A DNA stretch of 64,000 nt from Suilimivivens sp963650485 (GTDB lineage Bacteria; Bacillota; Clostridia; Lachnospirales; Lachnospiraceae), in NCBI GenBank assembly GCA_963650485.1, contig CAVJLN010000006.1:15613-79612 (forward strand), given 5' to 3'. Within the stretch, counting starts at the first letter, position 1; each line of letters starts with the position of its first letter. The translations under genes were made by a program, and so were the position numbers. Of this stretch, positions 6,985 through 15,765 are shown piece by piece. Below the pieces are notes generated by a model. It ran no database searches, had not been told where the DNA came from, and worked only from the letters and a program-made list of their open reading frames with translations.

Positions 6985-8586
6985 TTATAAAGCAGTCATC
7001 CTCACATCGCCCTGCTGCTTCACAAACTTGCAGAACTTCATAGAGTTCTTTACCACCATGGAGACGTCACCGATACAGATCCTTGTTCCGGCAAAGACCT
7101 CTCCGCTTACCTCTACCCCGGCATTCGAGCTTTCATCCAGAATTACCTGCAGGCCTTCCATTTCCTGTAAGTACTGTTCCATTTCCTGCTTTCTGCGATT
7201 TTCCTCCTGCAGTATTTCCTGAAAAGACTTCATCTGGTCGGGCGTTAATTTCACGCCCTGCTGGAGTTTCTGCATATTTGCGGTCAGTACCGGATGACTG
7301 ATCTCGATTGCTTTTTTATGTTCCATTACTAATTTCTGTAATTCCTGTATTCTTAACTTCACAGACGGATCGGCTCCGACCTCTACAATGGTATCGGCCC
7401 CCATCGGGGATCCCAGCGTTTTCACACGAACCGCATTGGTCGCGCTCACCCGTCCGCCGGTGATAAATCCCTTTCGTCCTGTAACATTGATTTCCGTACC
7501 TGCCATCACCCGGCTGTGCAGAATGGACTCGGTCGAAACATATCCCTTCGCACTCACGGTCGCATTCTCTAAGAACTTCGCTACCACGTTGCCGTTCGCA
7601 GCAAGCGTTCCTCTTCCCATGCCGTTCATGCCGCGGGCAATAATAATATCTCCACCAGCCTCAATACGTGCACCTTCCACGACACCCCGGACCTCTACAT
7701 TGCCCTTGGCTTTGATGGAAAAATTGGTTAAGACATTGCCGTTTACCCGGACACTGCCCTCATATTCAATATCTCCGGTAGAGGTGTCCACATTTTCCAC
7801 TTCCAGAACATCGGAAACAAATACTTTGCCCTCTACCAGTGTTACGTGTCCGTCCACATCCGAAGTGATCTGCAGCCCGTCCGGAGACAGGGTAATGTTG
7901 CGTCCGAATCCCAGATGCTTCCGCTTTACTTCTCTGGGCTTCACGCTTTCCCCGTAAATGGTGATGCCATTCTCTCCCGGATCCTCCGGATAAAGTCTGG
8001 CGAGCACTTCGCCCTTCTTACAGTGGCAGATCGTATTCAGATGGAAGAAATCCACGCTTCCATCCTCACTTAAGGTCGGCTTCGCATGAAGATCCGTATT
8101 AAAGAAATATTTAATGCGTGCATCACATCCGTTTCTTGCCGGAATCCCCATTGCAACAATAAAATCTGTACAATATCCTGGCTTTGCAAAGAACGCCTCG
8201 ATTTCCTTTTTCTTAATGCCGAACGCAATTCCCTTCGCCTTCAAATCCATGAGAAATTCCTGCGCCGTCATGCGCTCTCCCTTCATGGATGGTGGATAAA
8301 ACCGGGCACTTGCAAGCATTCTGTCCGGACGGATCGTAAGAACATAACTCTCCCGGATCTCCGGCGTGATGTCCTTATTTACCAAAAACAGGAATTCATT
8401 GTTTGCCGCCGAAGCCGCAGTCTGAATTCCTTTAGTTAAAAGTCCGGTGTCATACATAATCCTATGACCGGACAAATACTCTGCGATTTCCTTTGCAGTA
8501 ACCTCGTTGCCGCCGTCTACAGGCTTAACAAGCTTGACAACCGTACCGGCCCCGGTACATCCAATCTGAAAATATCCATTTCTCAC
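6985..8586 (-). CDS. FapA-family protein (DUF342, beta-helix), 533 aa
   Basis: Large DUF342/FapA-type protein: an N-terminal domain (to about residue 170) followed by a long right-handed beta-helix made of repeating GNV/AGGD/VRG units (DGHVTLVEGKVFVSDVLEV ... GNVEVRGVVEGARIEAGGDIIIARGMNG), then a C-terminal coiled coil (about 430-480) and a final short beta stretch. The family is polymerising or membrane-associated in other bacteria (the name comes from fapA, flagellar assembly protein A, in Vibrio, where it affects polar flagellum assembly). Starts with GTG, overlapping the fliA stop by four bases (GTGA), so it is translationally coupled to sigma-28. Confidence 0.85.
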   Translation of the reverse strand: MRNGYFQIGCTGAGTVVKLVKPVDGGNEVTAKEIAEYLSGHRIMYDTGLLTKGIQTAASAANNEFLFLVNKDITPEIRESYVLTIRPDRMLASARFYPPSMKGERMTAQEFLMDLKAKGIAFGIKKKEIEAFFAKPGYCTDFIVAMGIPARNGCDARIKYFFNTDLHAKPTLSEDGSVDFFHLNTICHCKKGEVLARLYPEDPGENGITIYGESVKPREVKRKHLGFGRNITLSPDGLQITSDVDGHVTLVEGKVFVSDVLEVENVDTSTGDIEYEGSVRVNGNVLTNFSIKAKGNVEVRGVVEGARIEAGGDIIIARGMNGMGRGTLAANGNVVAKFLENATVSAKGYVSTESILHSRVMAGTEINVTGRKGFITGGRVSATNAVRVKTLGSPMGADTIVEVGADPSVKLRIQELQKLVMEHKKAIEISHPVLTANMQKLQQGVKLTPDQMKSFQEILQEENRRKQEMEQYLQEMEGLQVILDESSNAGVEVSGEVFAGTRICIGDVSMVVKNSMKFCKFVKQQGDVRMTAL

Positions 8587-9347
8587 GCTGTGAATACCCC
8601 CATATAGTTCCCCATCCTGACCTTCATTTTCTGTAGCGCATGCGTATGTAACTGGGAAACTCTGGACTCCGAGACCTCCAGAACATTACTGATCTCCTTA
8701 AGCGTCAGATCTTCATAATAATATAAAAGAATGACCTTCTTCTCCTTCTCGGTGAGAAGCTCCAATGCCTGTCCAAGTACTTCCTTGAGTTCCCCCTTCT
8801 CAATGACCTCCTCCGGTTCCTCGAACCGGTGCTGGTTATGCTGTTCCGCCGGGATCTCACTTCCGGACTCCATAAACTCATTTAAAGAAACCACCCCGGT
8901 AATCTTCATCTGAGACTGCCATTCTGCGAAATCATCTGTACTGATTTCCAGCTTCTGCGCAACTTCTTCATCGGTCGCGGTCCTTCCCGTTGCCGTTTCG
9001 ATTTCCTTCATTGCTGCGTCAATCTTCTTCTGCTTCTGCCGGATCGTTCTCGGAATCCAGTCCATCTTCCGGATCTGATCCAGAATCGACCCGCGGATCC
9101 GCAGGCTTGCATAAGTTTCAAACTTTACTTCCTTCATACTGTCGAACTTATCAATCGCATCAATCAGTCCGAAGATTCCGTAACTTACCAAATCATCATA
9201 TTCCACATTATAGCCAAGATACATACTTAAACGTCCTGCAACCAGCTTTACAAGAGGTGCATACTCGAGAATCAGTTGTGCTCTGACTTCCGACGATTTT
9301 GTTGTTGCATATTCGTTCCAAAGCTTATTCTTATATGCCTCGTCCAT
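8583..9347 (-). CDS. fliA: RNA polymerase sigma-28 factor (FliA/SigD/WhiG family), 254 aa
   Basis: Alternative sigma factor for late flagellar and chemotaxis genes. Region 2 is seen at YGIFGLIDAIDKFD and YASLRIRGSILDQIRKMDW; region 3 follows, and region 4 ends with DLTLKEISNVLEVSESRVSQLHTHALQKM, the -35-binding helix-turn-helix. Length is normal. The start is the ATG at 9347 with GGAGGAGG two bases upstream; a TTG 12 bases earlier is inside the binding site. Its consensus (TAAA-N15/16-GCCGATAT) is matched in front of the major pilin gene of this window, making the pilin a candidate target. No anti-sigma factor FlgM is present in the window. Confidence 0.97.
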   Translation of the reverse strand: MDEAYKNKLWNEYATTKSSEVRAQLILEYAPLVKLVAGRLSMYLGYNVEYDDLVSYGIFGLIDAIDKFDSMKEVKFETYASLRIRGSILDQIRKMDWIPRTIRQKQKKIDAAMKEIETATGRTATDEEVAQKLEISTDDFAEWQSQMKITGVVSLNEFMESGSEIPAEQHNQHRFEEPEEVIEKGELKEVLGQALELLTEKEKKVILLYYYEDLTLKEISNVLEVSESRVSQLHTHALQKMKVRMGNYMGVFTA

Positions 9348-9370
9348 AGCCTCCTCCAATGCATTTTATT

Positions 9371-9682
9371 TTATTCTGTATCCTGTTTCGAATCAGAATG
9401 TGTTTCTTTCTTTTCTGCTGTGGCGCTGTCATCCTCCACAGCTTCCTTCTCAATCACTTCTCCCTCTTGCGCCTTTCTCTGTTCTTCTTCCTCTTCGTAC
9501 TTCTGTATGAACTGATTGACCTTTTTCTGAATAAAGGCTCCTGCTGCATAAAACAGAAGCATTACCAGTACGAGAATCAACAGGAGCTGTTCTTTCTCAT
9601 AGCGGTAATAAAACATCATAACACTTGCAATCAGGCCGGAAAGCAACATTAAAAAAGGAGCAAGGAGTTTTATCTTTCTCAT
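9371..9682 (-). CDS. Small two-helix membrane protein in the fla/che operon, 103 aa
   Basis: Two membrane segments (residues 6-24 and 32-52) joined by a short loop YYRYEKEQ, followed by a charged Glu/Lys-rich tail with a coiled-coil look (FIQKYEEEEEQRKAQEGEVIEKEAV) that ends very acidic. No known domain recognised. It starts at an ATGA overlap with the cheD stop and is followed 23 bases later by fliA, so it belongs to the operon. A role at the membrane near the chemotaxis or flagellar complexes is only a guess from context. Confidence 0.65.
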   Translation of the reverse strand: MRKIKLLAPFLMLLSGLIASVMMFYYRYEKEQLLLILVLVMLLFYAAGAFIQKKVNQFIQKYEEEEEQRKAQEGEVIEKEAVEDDSATAEKKETHSDSKQDTE

Positions 9683-10167
9683 ATATTCTTCTCCGGTTTT
9701 CCTACCGCCCGAATGGTGAACACACCGGTTGCCGGATAAAAGATTACCGTTCGTCCATAGGTATCCCCAGTGTCTTCGGCAAGAAGCGGTATCTTCAATT
9801 CCTCAAGCTTCTTCTTACTTGCAATTACATTACGCTCTCCCACACGGATCATATCGCTCCTAGTGCCTCCGTAAGCAAACATCTGCGCGCCGCCTGCAAT
9901 CTTGGCAACCATACGACACCGCACAGCTCCCAGCTTCACCATCTCGGCTACCATATCTGTGATCCCGGTATCTGCAAACTTGAATCTGTTTTCATTGTTC
10001 CGGATCTCCGTACTGTCCGGGAGCATGATGTGAGCAAGTCCTCCAATGCCTGTCCCCGGATCGCGGACTGCAATTCCAACGCAGGAGCCCAGTCCCAGTG
10101 TGGTTACCCCATTCTGACCGGAACAGACCTTCCAGTCAGCCATACCGACCTTAATTAATTCGCTCAT
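9679..10167 (-). CDS. cheD: Chemoreceptor glutamine deamidase CheD, 162 aa
   Basis: CheD deamidates glutamines in chemoreceptors and, in Bacillus, binds and stimulates CheC. The catalytic Cys29 (LGLGSCVGIAV) and His46 (GGLAHIMLP) are in place, and a second conserved block KIAGGAQMF with GERNV follows. Length is standard. The start at 10167 is one base after the cheC stop; an in-frame extension to 10215 lies inside cheC and is not used. The cheC-cheD order is the usual functional pair. Confidence 0.95.
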   Translation of the reverse strand: MSELIKVGMADWKVCSGQNGVTTLGLGSCVGIAVRDPGTGIGGLAHIMLPDSTEIRNNENRFKFADTGITDMVAEMVKLGAVRCRMVAKIAGGAQMFAYGGTRSDMIRVGERNVIASKKKLEELKIPLLAEDTGDTYGRTVIFYPATGVFTIRAVGKPEKNI

Positions 10168-10168
10168 T

Positions 10169-10804
10169 TTACATAACTCCCAATGAAGAAAGTATTCTCT
10201 CATATGATTCCACATCCGGAATCAGTATAAAATAGCCATCCAGCTCAATATCGTCGGAGAACTGTGTCTGAATCAGTAAAATATTGTCTCCGATTACTCC
10301 AAATTCCGCTGCCGGAACACTCAATATTGCCCCCGCCATATCAATACCAAGCTGCGGTACCGATGGAAAAATCTTCATATTGGTTAAGGAAGATAAGGCA
10401 TTCAGATAAGCACCTGTAATGATATTTCCCACTTCCTTCATTGCGGAACATTCCATTTCACCGAAACAGCATTCCTCAATGGGCTTCTCCGGAACACCAA
10501 GCATGCCGCTCATTAACTTATTGACCAGATGCAGTGCGGACTCCTCGGAAAGGACGAACATCATGCTTCCTTCCACATCGCCTTCTACCTGAAGATAAAT
10601 GCTCACAAGAATGTTTTCCTCGCCGCCGAGCATCGTTCCAAGTTCATTGAAATTGAGCAGACGTACCTGTGGAACCTTCATGTCTACCTTGCAGTTAATC
10701 AATTGTGCCAGTGCGGTTGTTGCATTTCCCGCACCAATATTTCCCAATTCCTTTAACACATCTAAATACTGCTGTGTTATCTGTTCCATACTAAGGTCCT
10801 TCAT
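10169..10804 (-). CDS. cheC: CheY-P phosphatase CheC, 211 aa
   Basis: CheC dephosphorylates CheY-P and works in adaptation with CheD. Both active-site helices are recognisable: DVLKELGN (first) and SAMKEVGN (second), each fitting the (D/S)-x3-E-x2-N phosphatase motif. This is the two-site CheC, not a CheX. The start has GGAGG seven bases upstream. Lies between cheW and cheD, the same order as in B. subtilis. Confidence 0.95.
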   Translation of the reverse strand: MKDLSMEQITQQYLDVLKELGNIGAGNATTALAQLINCKVDMKVPQVRLLNFNELGTMLGGEENILVSIYLQVEGDVEGSMMFVLSEESALHLVNKLMSGMLGVPEKPIEECCFGEMECSAMKEVGNIITGAYLNALSSLTNMKIFPSVPQLGIDMAGAILSVPAAEFGVIGDNILLIQTQFSDDIELDGYFILIPDVESYERILSSLGVM

Positions 10805-10848
10805 GGTTCCTCCTATTACGTATCATTTCATTATGGTTTCAATTTCTG

Positions 10849-11316
10849 TTATCGTTCCGAAGCAACTACATTCAGGTCAAGCAGGGAAATCAGATCATTC
10901 TCATACTTACCGATACCGGATACGAAATTCGGCTTCTCTTCATTTACATCATAGGTGACCTTATCAATCTGATCCGGGGATAAGGTTACTACCTCGCGAA
11001 CCTCGTCCACGATAAAACCGATGGTTCCATGCTGCTCCAGCTTCAGAATGATAATTCTGGTTGCCTTCGTTGCCTCCTGTTCCGGAAGTCCCATTTTCAG
11101 TCGCAGATTCATAACCGGGATGACCTCTCCACGAAGATTGATCACGCCCTTTAAATAGCCGGCAACCTTGGGAACTCTGGTAATATGCTGCATTCTTACG
11201 ATATTGTCCACATATTTGATATCAATTCCGTACTGCTCGGCTCCCAGCCTGATTACGATGTACTGGACGCTGTCGCCCTCTGTTTTTACTTCATTGTTTA
11301 CTCTTAATTCGTCCAT
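10849..11316 (-). CDS. cheW: Chemotaxis scaffold protein CheW, 155 aa
   Basis: Single CheW domain that couples chemoreceptors to the kinase CheA. Conserved segments: VIRLGAEQYGIDIKYVDNIV near the N-terminus, GYLKGVINLRGEVIPVMNLR in the middle and FIVDEVREVVTL towards the end. The start is the ATG at 11316, with GGGGGAG six bases upstream; an in-frame ATG 15 bases earlier is part of that site. Follows cheA by 17 bases. Normal length, nothing odd. Confidence 0.97.
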   Translation of the reverse strand: MDELRVNNEVKTEGDSVQYIVIRLGAEQYGIDIKYVDNIVRMQHITRVPKVAGYLKGVINLRGEVIPVMNLRLKMGLPEQEATKATRIIILKLEQHGTIGFIVDEVREVVTLSPDQIDKVTYDVNEEKPNFVSGIGKYENDLISLLDLNVVASER

Positions 11317-11333
11317 GATTCTCTCCCCCATTC

Positions 11334-13406
11334 CTAAAACAGTGCATTTGCATCAAGAATCAATGCGATTTCGCCATCGCCTAAAATGGTTGCGCCGCTG
11401 ATAAACTTACACTTGTTGATGTATTTGCCGAGTGACTTGATCACAATTTCCTGCTGTCCCATAAGCTCGTCTACCACAAGACCGGCCAGCCTCTCTCCCT
11501 TCTTTACAATGACAACCACCATGTTCTCCTCCGGTTTCTTTAGGCTTTCGATCTCGAGAACGTTGCTCAGGCGGATAAGCGGAATGACGGTTCCTCTTAA
11601 GTTGATTACTTCACTGTTCTGTACCAGTTTGATTTCTTCCGGCTTAATATCTTCAATGGTCTGGATGTTGCCAAGAGAAATCGCATATTTCTCTCCGCCA
11701 ACCGTTACCATCAATGCCTGAATAATTGCAAGGGTCAGAGGCAGACGGATAATCCAGGTGCTTCCTTCGCCAAGCTTGCTCTTTACTTCTACTTCACCGC
11801 TTAAGGATTCGATCTTCGACTTTACAACGTCAAGACCAACACCTCTTCCGGACACATCGGAGATCTTCTTTGCGGTAGAGAATCCGGCATGGAACAGAAG
11901 GTTGATGATATCCTTCTCGCTCATGTTATCGCCCTGCTCCGGAGTAATCACGCCACGCTCGATAGCTGTCTTTTTAACGTTTTCCACATCAATACCGTTA
12001 CCATCATCCCGAACCTCAATGACAACGTTATTACCATCCTGGTATGCATCAAGGAAAATGGACCCAACCTCCGGCTTGCCACGCTGTGCACGAACCTCTG
12101 CGGATTCCAGACCATGATCGGCGGAATTACGAAGTAAGTGCATCAGAGGATCGCCGATTTCGTCTACCACGGTACGATCCAGTTCGGTTTCCTCACCGGA
12201 CATATACAGCTCCATCTTCTTGTCTAGCTTCTTTGACAGATCACGGATCATTCTCGGGAACTTGCTTACGACGCTTTCGATAGGAACCATCCGGACCTTC
12301 ATTACCGATTCGTGAAGATTCGTGGTTACGCTCTCAAGATATTCAATCTGTTCATTAAAGGTTGTGCTGTTCACACCTTCTACGCTGGATGCGGATACGA
12401 GGGAGTTCTTTGCAATGATCAGCTCGCTCACCAGGTTCATTAAAACATCCAGTTTTTCAATATCAACACGGACAGTACGGTTTACAACCGGTTTGCCGAC
12501 CGGCTTCTTGTCATTCTTGGCAGGCGCTGCGGCTGCGGCCTTCTGTGCGGGCCTGCTTTCTGCTGCAGTCTCTGTAGAAACTGCGGTTTCTTCTCCCTTC
12601 AAAGCCTCGTCATCCTTAAGCACCAGTTCTGATCCAACAACCTTTTCGATTTCGGATACATTTCTTGCAGCATGAAGAATTTCATCCAAGGAAGCATCGG
12701 TTACCACGATCAAGCTGAAATCCAGATCGAACTTCTCATCCTCAATATCCTGTGCAGAAGGGCTGCAGACAATGATCTCTGCTCTCTCTTCTACGGCCTT
12801 GTATACCAGGAATGCTCTGGCTGCCTTAAGCAGACAGTTCTCATGGACATAAACGGTCATGCCAAATACATTCTTTCCCTGCTCCTTTGCGGTACGGAAT
12901 ACATGCTTCTGCTCGTCGGTAAGCTCAATGTCCTTCCACTTTTCTTCGCCGCATGCGGCTGCTTTCTTCTCTGCTTCCGCTGCTGCAGGAGTTTTTTTCT
13001 TTTCTTCCTTCGCAGCGGCATCGTTACCCTTTAAGAAGCTGTTCAGTATCTCGATAAGCGGCTGGTTATCGTTCGTTCCTTCATCTGCAGTTTCCTTAAT
13101 ATTATCGGTATACTCTTCCAGTGCATCCAGACACTGGAATAAGGTATCCGTCATGTTTGCAGACACCTTCAATGTGCCGTTACGGATCTCGGAGAAAACA
13201 TTTTCCATATCATGGGTCAGGGTCTGCATTCTCTTATATCCCATGGTACCTGCCATTCCCTTTAAAGAATGCGCTGCACGGAAGATCTCATTGATCGTAT
13301 CCGTATCCTCGGGCTCCTGTTCCAGTTTCAGAATCTGTGTATTCAGACTCTCAAGATGTTCCCTGGTTTCATCCAGGAAGATTTCCAAATATTGACTTAC
13401 ATCCAT
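11334..13406 (-). CDS. cheA: Chemotaxis sensor histidine kinase CheA, 690 aa
   Basis: Receptor-coupled kinase that phosphorylates CheY (and CheB when it has a receiver). Domains in order: HPt with the phospho-accepting His46 (RAAHSLKGMAGTMG), a P2-type CheY-binding domain after an Ala/Lys linker (about 150-255), a second low-complexity linker, the dimerisation helix pair (about 305-370), the HATPase domain with N box (LLRNSADHGLE), G1 (VRDDGNGID) and G2 (SDVSGRGVGLD), and a C-terminal CheW-like domain. Start is one base after the cheB stop. A full-length, intact kinase. Confidence 0.97.
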   Translation of the reverse strand: MDVSQYLEIFLDETREHLESLNTQILKLEQEPEDTDTINEIFRAAHSLKGMAGTMGYKRMQTLTHDMENVFSEIRNGTLKVSANMTDTLFQCLDALEEYTDNIKETADEGTNDNQPLIEILNSFLKGNDAAAKEEKKKTPAAAEAEKKAAACGEEKWKDIELTDEQKHVFRTAKEQGKNVFGMTVYVHENCLLKAARAFLVYKAVEERAEIIVCSPSAQDIEDEKFDLDFSLIVVTDASLDEILHAARNVSEIEKVVGSELVLKDDEALKGEETAVSTETAAESRPAQKAAAAAPAKNDKKPVGKPVVNRTVRVDIEKLDVLMNLVSELIIAKNSLVSASSVEGVNSTTFNEQIEYLESVTTNLHESVMKVRMVPIESVVSKFPRMIRDLSKKLDKKMELYMSGEETELDRTVVDEIGDPLMHLLRNSADHGLESAEVRAQRGKPEVGSIFLDAYQDGNNVVIEVRDDGNGIDVENVKKTAIERGVITPEQGDNMSEKDIINLLFHAGFSTAKKISDVSGRGVGLDVVKSKIESLSGEVEVKSKLGEGSTWIIRLPLTLAIIQALMVTVGGEKYAISLGNIQTIEDIKPEEIKLVQNSEVINLRGTVIPLIRLSNVLEIESLKKPEENMVVVIVKKGERLAGLVVDELMGQQEIVIKSLGKYINKCKFISGATILGDGEIALILDANALF

Positions 13407-13407
13407 C

Positions 13408-14004
13408 TTAACATACCCCCACGTTTTTCATAATTTCCTGCGCGATCCGGTCAAGCGGCATTCCCGCCGGTGCCAGCTCGCTCTTGATAATACTCCTTGG
13501 CATTCCATAAACGGTACAGCTGTCTTCATCCTGTGCAAGAATAAGTACTTTCTTCTTTTGTTTTAAGGCAATAATACCTGCTGTGCCATCGGCTCCCATA
13601 CCAGTCAGTACCGCACACACGACCTGATCATATGCACTGTCGGCCAGTGATTCATACATATAATTGGCACATGGCCTTACGCCTTCTCTGGGCGGTTCAT
13701 CCGTGTAGTGAATCATGTGTCCCCGTAAACAGCGAACCACATTCATGTGCCGGCCGCCTCTTGCCAGATATACATATCCTTTCTGAAGAATGTCACCTTC
13801 TCGAGCTTCCTTCACGGTTACTTTACTCAGGTCATTTAACCTCGATGCCAGTGCTTCTGTAAAGCCTGCGGGCATATGCTGCACAACCAGTACCGGTGCA
13901 TTCAGTTCCTTCGGCAGTAACGGAATAAGCTTCTGTAACGCCTTCGGGCCTCCGGTAGAGCTGGCAATGGCAACAACTTTGCCTGCGGAATCCGTTCTAA
14001 TCAT
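13408..14004 (-). CDS. cheB: CheB-type methylesterase domain without receiver, 198 aa
   Basis: Catalytic domain of the chemoreceptor glutamate methylesterase, which removes methyl groups from receptors during adaptation. The triad is visible: Ser16 in ASSTGG, His43 in VVQHMP, Asp139 in GMGADG. Canonical CheB is about 350 aa with an N-terminal receiver domain phosphorylated by CheA; here only the catalytic half is present, and the protein begins ten residues before its first beta strand with AAGGAAGG upstream of the ATG. The 112 bases upstream hold no receiver-coding frame, so this is not a simple frameshift. It sits directly before cheA, as in B. subtilis. Unregulated or otherwise regulated demethylation follows if it is active. 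Confidence 0.9.
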   Translation of the reverse strand: MIRTDSAGKVVAIASSTGGPKALQKLIPLLPKELNAPVLVVQHMPAGFTEALASRLNDLSKVTVKEAREGDILQKGYVYLARGGRHMNVVRCLRGHMIHYTDEPPREGVRPCANYMYESLADSAYDQVVCAVLTGMGADGTAGIIALKQKKKVLILAQDEDSCTVYGMPRSIIKSELAPAGMPLDRIAQEIMKNVGVC

Positions 14005-14072
14005 AATTCCTTCCTTTCACATGTGCTCTGCCTTTACGGTATCACCGGATTTCTCCGGATTCTCTTAGATGT

Positions 14073-14078
14073 AGTATA
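14073..14078 (-). promoter_or_regulatory. Possible internal extended -10 promoter before cheB
   Basis: Minus-strand TGGTATACT forms an extended -10 (TGnTATACT) about 70 bases before the cheB start; no good -35 is seen at 16-18 bases. It lies in the largest gap (112 bases) between flhG and fliA, so the chemotaxis genes may have a separate promoter. Weak evidence. Confidence 0.35.
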
Positions 14079-14116
14079 CCACACCTTACTCTTCACATGA
14101 GTGCAAAGTAATCAAT

Positions 14117-14842
14117 TCAGATTCCTTTTTCACGTTTTCTATGTTTACGTTCTTCTTCAAAAATAAAACGGATAATTTCTTCTCTTTCTGCCGTATCAAT
14201 ATGAATGTACTGGGCACGATGTTCATAAAGTCCCGGACGGTCAGGCAGCTCCCTTACCATCAGGATCTTGGAAATCAGCGTATATTCCTTGCTCTTTCCA
14301 TCGGTTGCCAGATTATATTTGCAGCAGATCAGACTGTCCGGCTCATAACAGTAGTCCCCGACGAACCGGATTCCACCTCCGCTGATATCCACAATAACAC
14401 TTCTTTTAAGCGGAAGCCCGGGCACCAGATACTTATCATTGTTCTCAACAGCCTTGACTTCTTCCTTCTCTAAGGGACGCGCACTCATCTCAAGTGCACA
14501 GCCCAGACGATAATATTCCCTCCGTTGGAATTTCCGCAGGTTGCTGGTAAGCTCCAGAAGAAGAATAAACTGGTTATTCTGTTTGTAACGGTCTATGACC
14601 TTTACAAAGCACTGGTAAAGTCCGGATTCGGTATAAAAATACACATCATACTCCGCATTCACCGGAAGTAAAATGAGCTTTGACTTTTCCATCGGCATCA
14701 GGATTTCCAGCTGGTCATCCGACAGAATATCATTGACCAAACTGGTATAAACCTTTTTCTTTTCCCCTTCATCTGCAAACTTCACCCGTTCTACTGCCTG
14801 AATTTCTACCTTGTTTCCGGGCTTCACGTATTTTGACAGCAT
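14117..14842 (-). CDS. YcgR-like c-di-GMP receptor with PilZ domain, 241 aa
   Basis: Two-domain protein: an N-terminal YcgR-type (PilZN) beta domain (about 1-95) and a C-terminal PilZ domain with the c-di-GMP motifs QRREYYR (RxxxR) and DISGGGIRF ((D/N)xSxxG). In other bacteria such proteins act as a brake on the flagellar motor when c-di-GMP is high, or on biofilm functions; the B. subtilis relative is DgrA/MotI. The gene lies between flhG and cheB in the flagellar operon, 12 bases after flhG, so a motor-related role is the best inference. Confidence 0.9.
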   Translation of the reverse strand: MLSKYVKPGNKVEIQAVERVKFADEGEKKKVYTSLVNDILSDDQLEILMPMEKSKLILLPVNAEYDVYFYTESGLYQCFVKVIDRYKQNNQFILLLELTSNLRKFQRREYYRLGCALEMSARPLEKEEVKAVENNDKYLVPGLPLKRSVIVDISGGGIRFVGDYCYEPDSLICCKYNLATDGKSKEYTLISKILMVRELPDRPGLYEHRAQYIHIDTAEREEIIRFIFEEERKHRKREKGI

Positions 14843-14854
14843 TTTGCTCCCCCT

Positions 14855-15742
14855 CTAACTGTTGTTTCTCTTTCCTAAGATATGCGAAAAGAATGCAGCA
14901 ACACCACGTTTCTGCGTACTTTGTCCCTCTCCCTGTTTCATCAGCCTCGCTGCGATTTCTTCATAGGCCTGTGCAGACTTAGCCTGTGGATTCTGTAAGG
15001 AAACCGGAAGCTGCTGCATCACAGCCTTTGCCAGATGCGGATCCTGCGGCACGGCTCCTAAATAGGTAATGGGAAGCTTCAGATAGCGGTTTACCACCAC
15101 ATTAAGCTTCTGGAACAATGCTTCCCCTTCGCTTGCCGATTCAACACAGTTAGCAATCATCCGGATCTGGGTGCTATCCCTCTCAAACCGCGGATGTCCG
15201 TTCAGTGCCTTTAATAACGAATAGGAATCGGTAATGGATGTCGGTTCCGGTGTCGTTACCAGAAGGATTTCTCCGCTTGCAACAAGGAATTCCAGCACAG
15301 CATCCGAAATTCCTGCTCCGGTATCTACAATAATGACATCTGCAATGGCATCCAGCTCGGAAAGATTCTGGATGATATAGATCAGATAATCTTTTCCCAG
15401 ATTGGAGAGTGCCGCAATCCCGGATCCTCCGGAGATAAAGCCTACCTCCATCGGTCCCCAGGTAATGATGTCTTTGATGTTTTTTCCTTCGTAAATCAGA
15501 TCTCTGAGATTGTGCTTCGGTACTGCCCCAAACATAATCTCAATATTGGCAAGTCCAAAATCTGCATCCAGAATCACAACCTTCTTTCCCATCTTCCGGA
15601 ACTGTATTGCCAGATTAATCGCAGTATTGGATTTCCCGACACCGCCCTTGCCGCTCGTAACGGTAATTACCCTTGCTAACGGCCTGCTGCGTCTTACATT
15701 GCCCGCCTTAATAATATTTCTTAACTGTTCTGCCTGATCCAT
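14855..15742 (-). CDS. flhG: MinD-like ATPase FlhG (FleN/YlxH), 295 aa
   Basis: ParA/MinD-family ATPase controlling flagellar number and placement together with FlhF. The deviant Walker A GKGGVGKSN (about residues 31-39), the ILDADFGLAN Walker A' strand and the IIVDTGAGIS switch are clear. The N-terminus LRNII resembles the 'activation helix' through which FlhG stimulates FlhF GTPase. Follows flhF by 23 bases. Normal length. Confidence 0.95.
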   Translation of the reverse strand: MDQAEQLRNIIKAGNVRRSRPLARVITVTSGKGGVGKSNTAINLAIQFRKMGKKVVILDADFGLANIEIMFGAVPKHNLRDLIYEGKNIKDIITWGPMEVGFISGGSGIAALSNLGKDYLIYIIQNLSELDAIADVIIVDTGAGISDAVLEFLVASGEILLVTTPEPTSITDSYSLLKALNGHPRFERDSTQIRMIANCVESASEGEALFQKLNVVVNRYLKLPITYLGAVPQDPHLAKAVMQQLPVSLQNPQAKSAQAYEEIAARLMKQGEGQSTQKRGVAAFFSHILGKRNNS

Positions 15743-15765
15743 TTCTTGTCCCCGATCTTTTGTAC

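Noticed and set aside
7384..7396. GCCGATAC (sigma-28 -10-like) on the minus strand
   Set aside because: Within the fapA coding region, no TAAA at 15-16 bases upstream and no gene start downstream.
14005..14116. Lost receiver domain of CheB by frameshift
   Set aside because: The 112 bases before cheB are too short and show no receiver-like peptide in any frame; a clean ribosome binding site precedes the catalytic domain.
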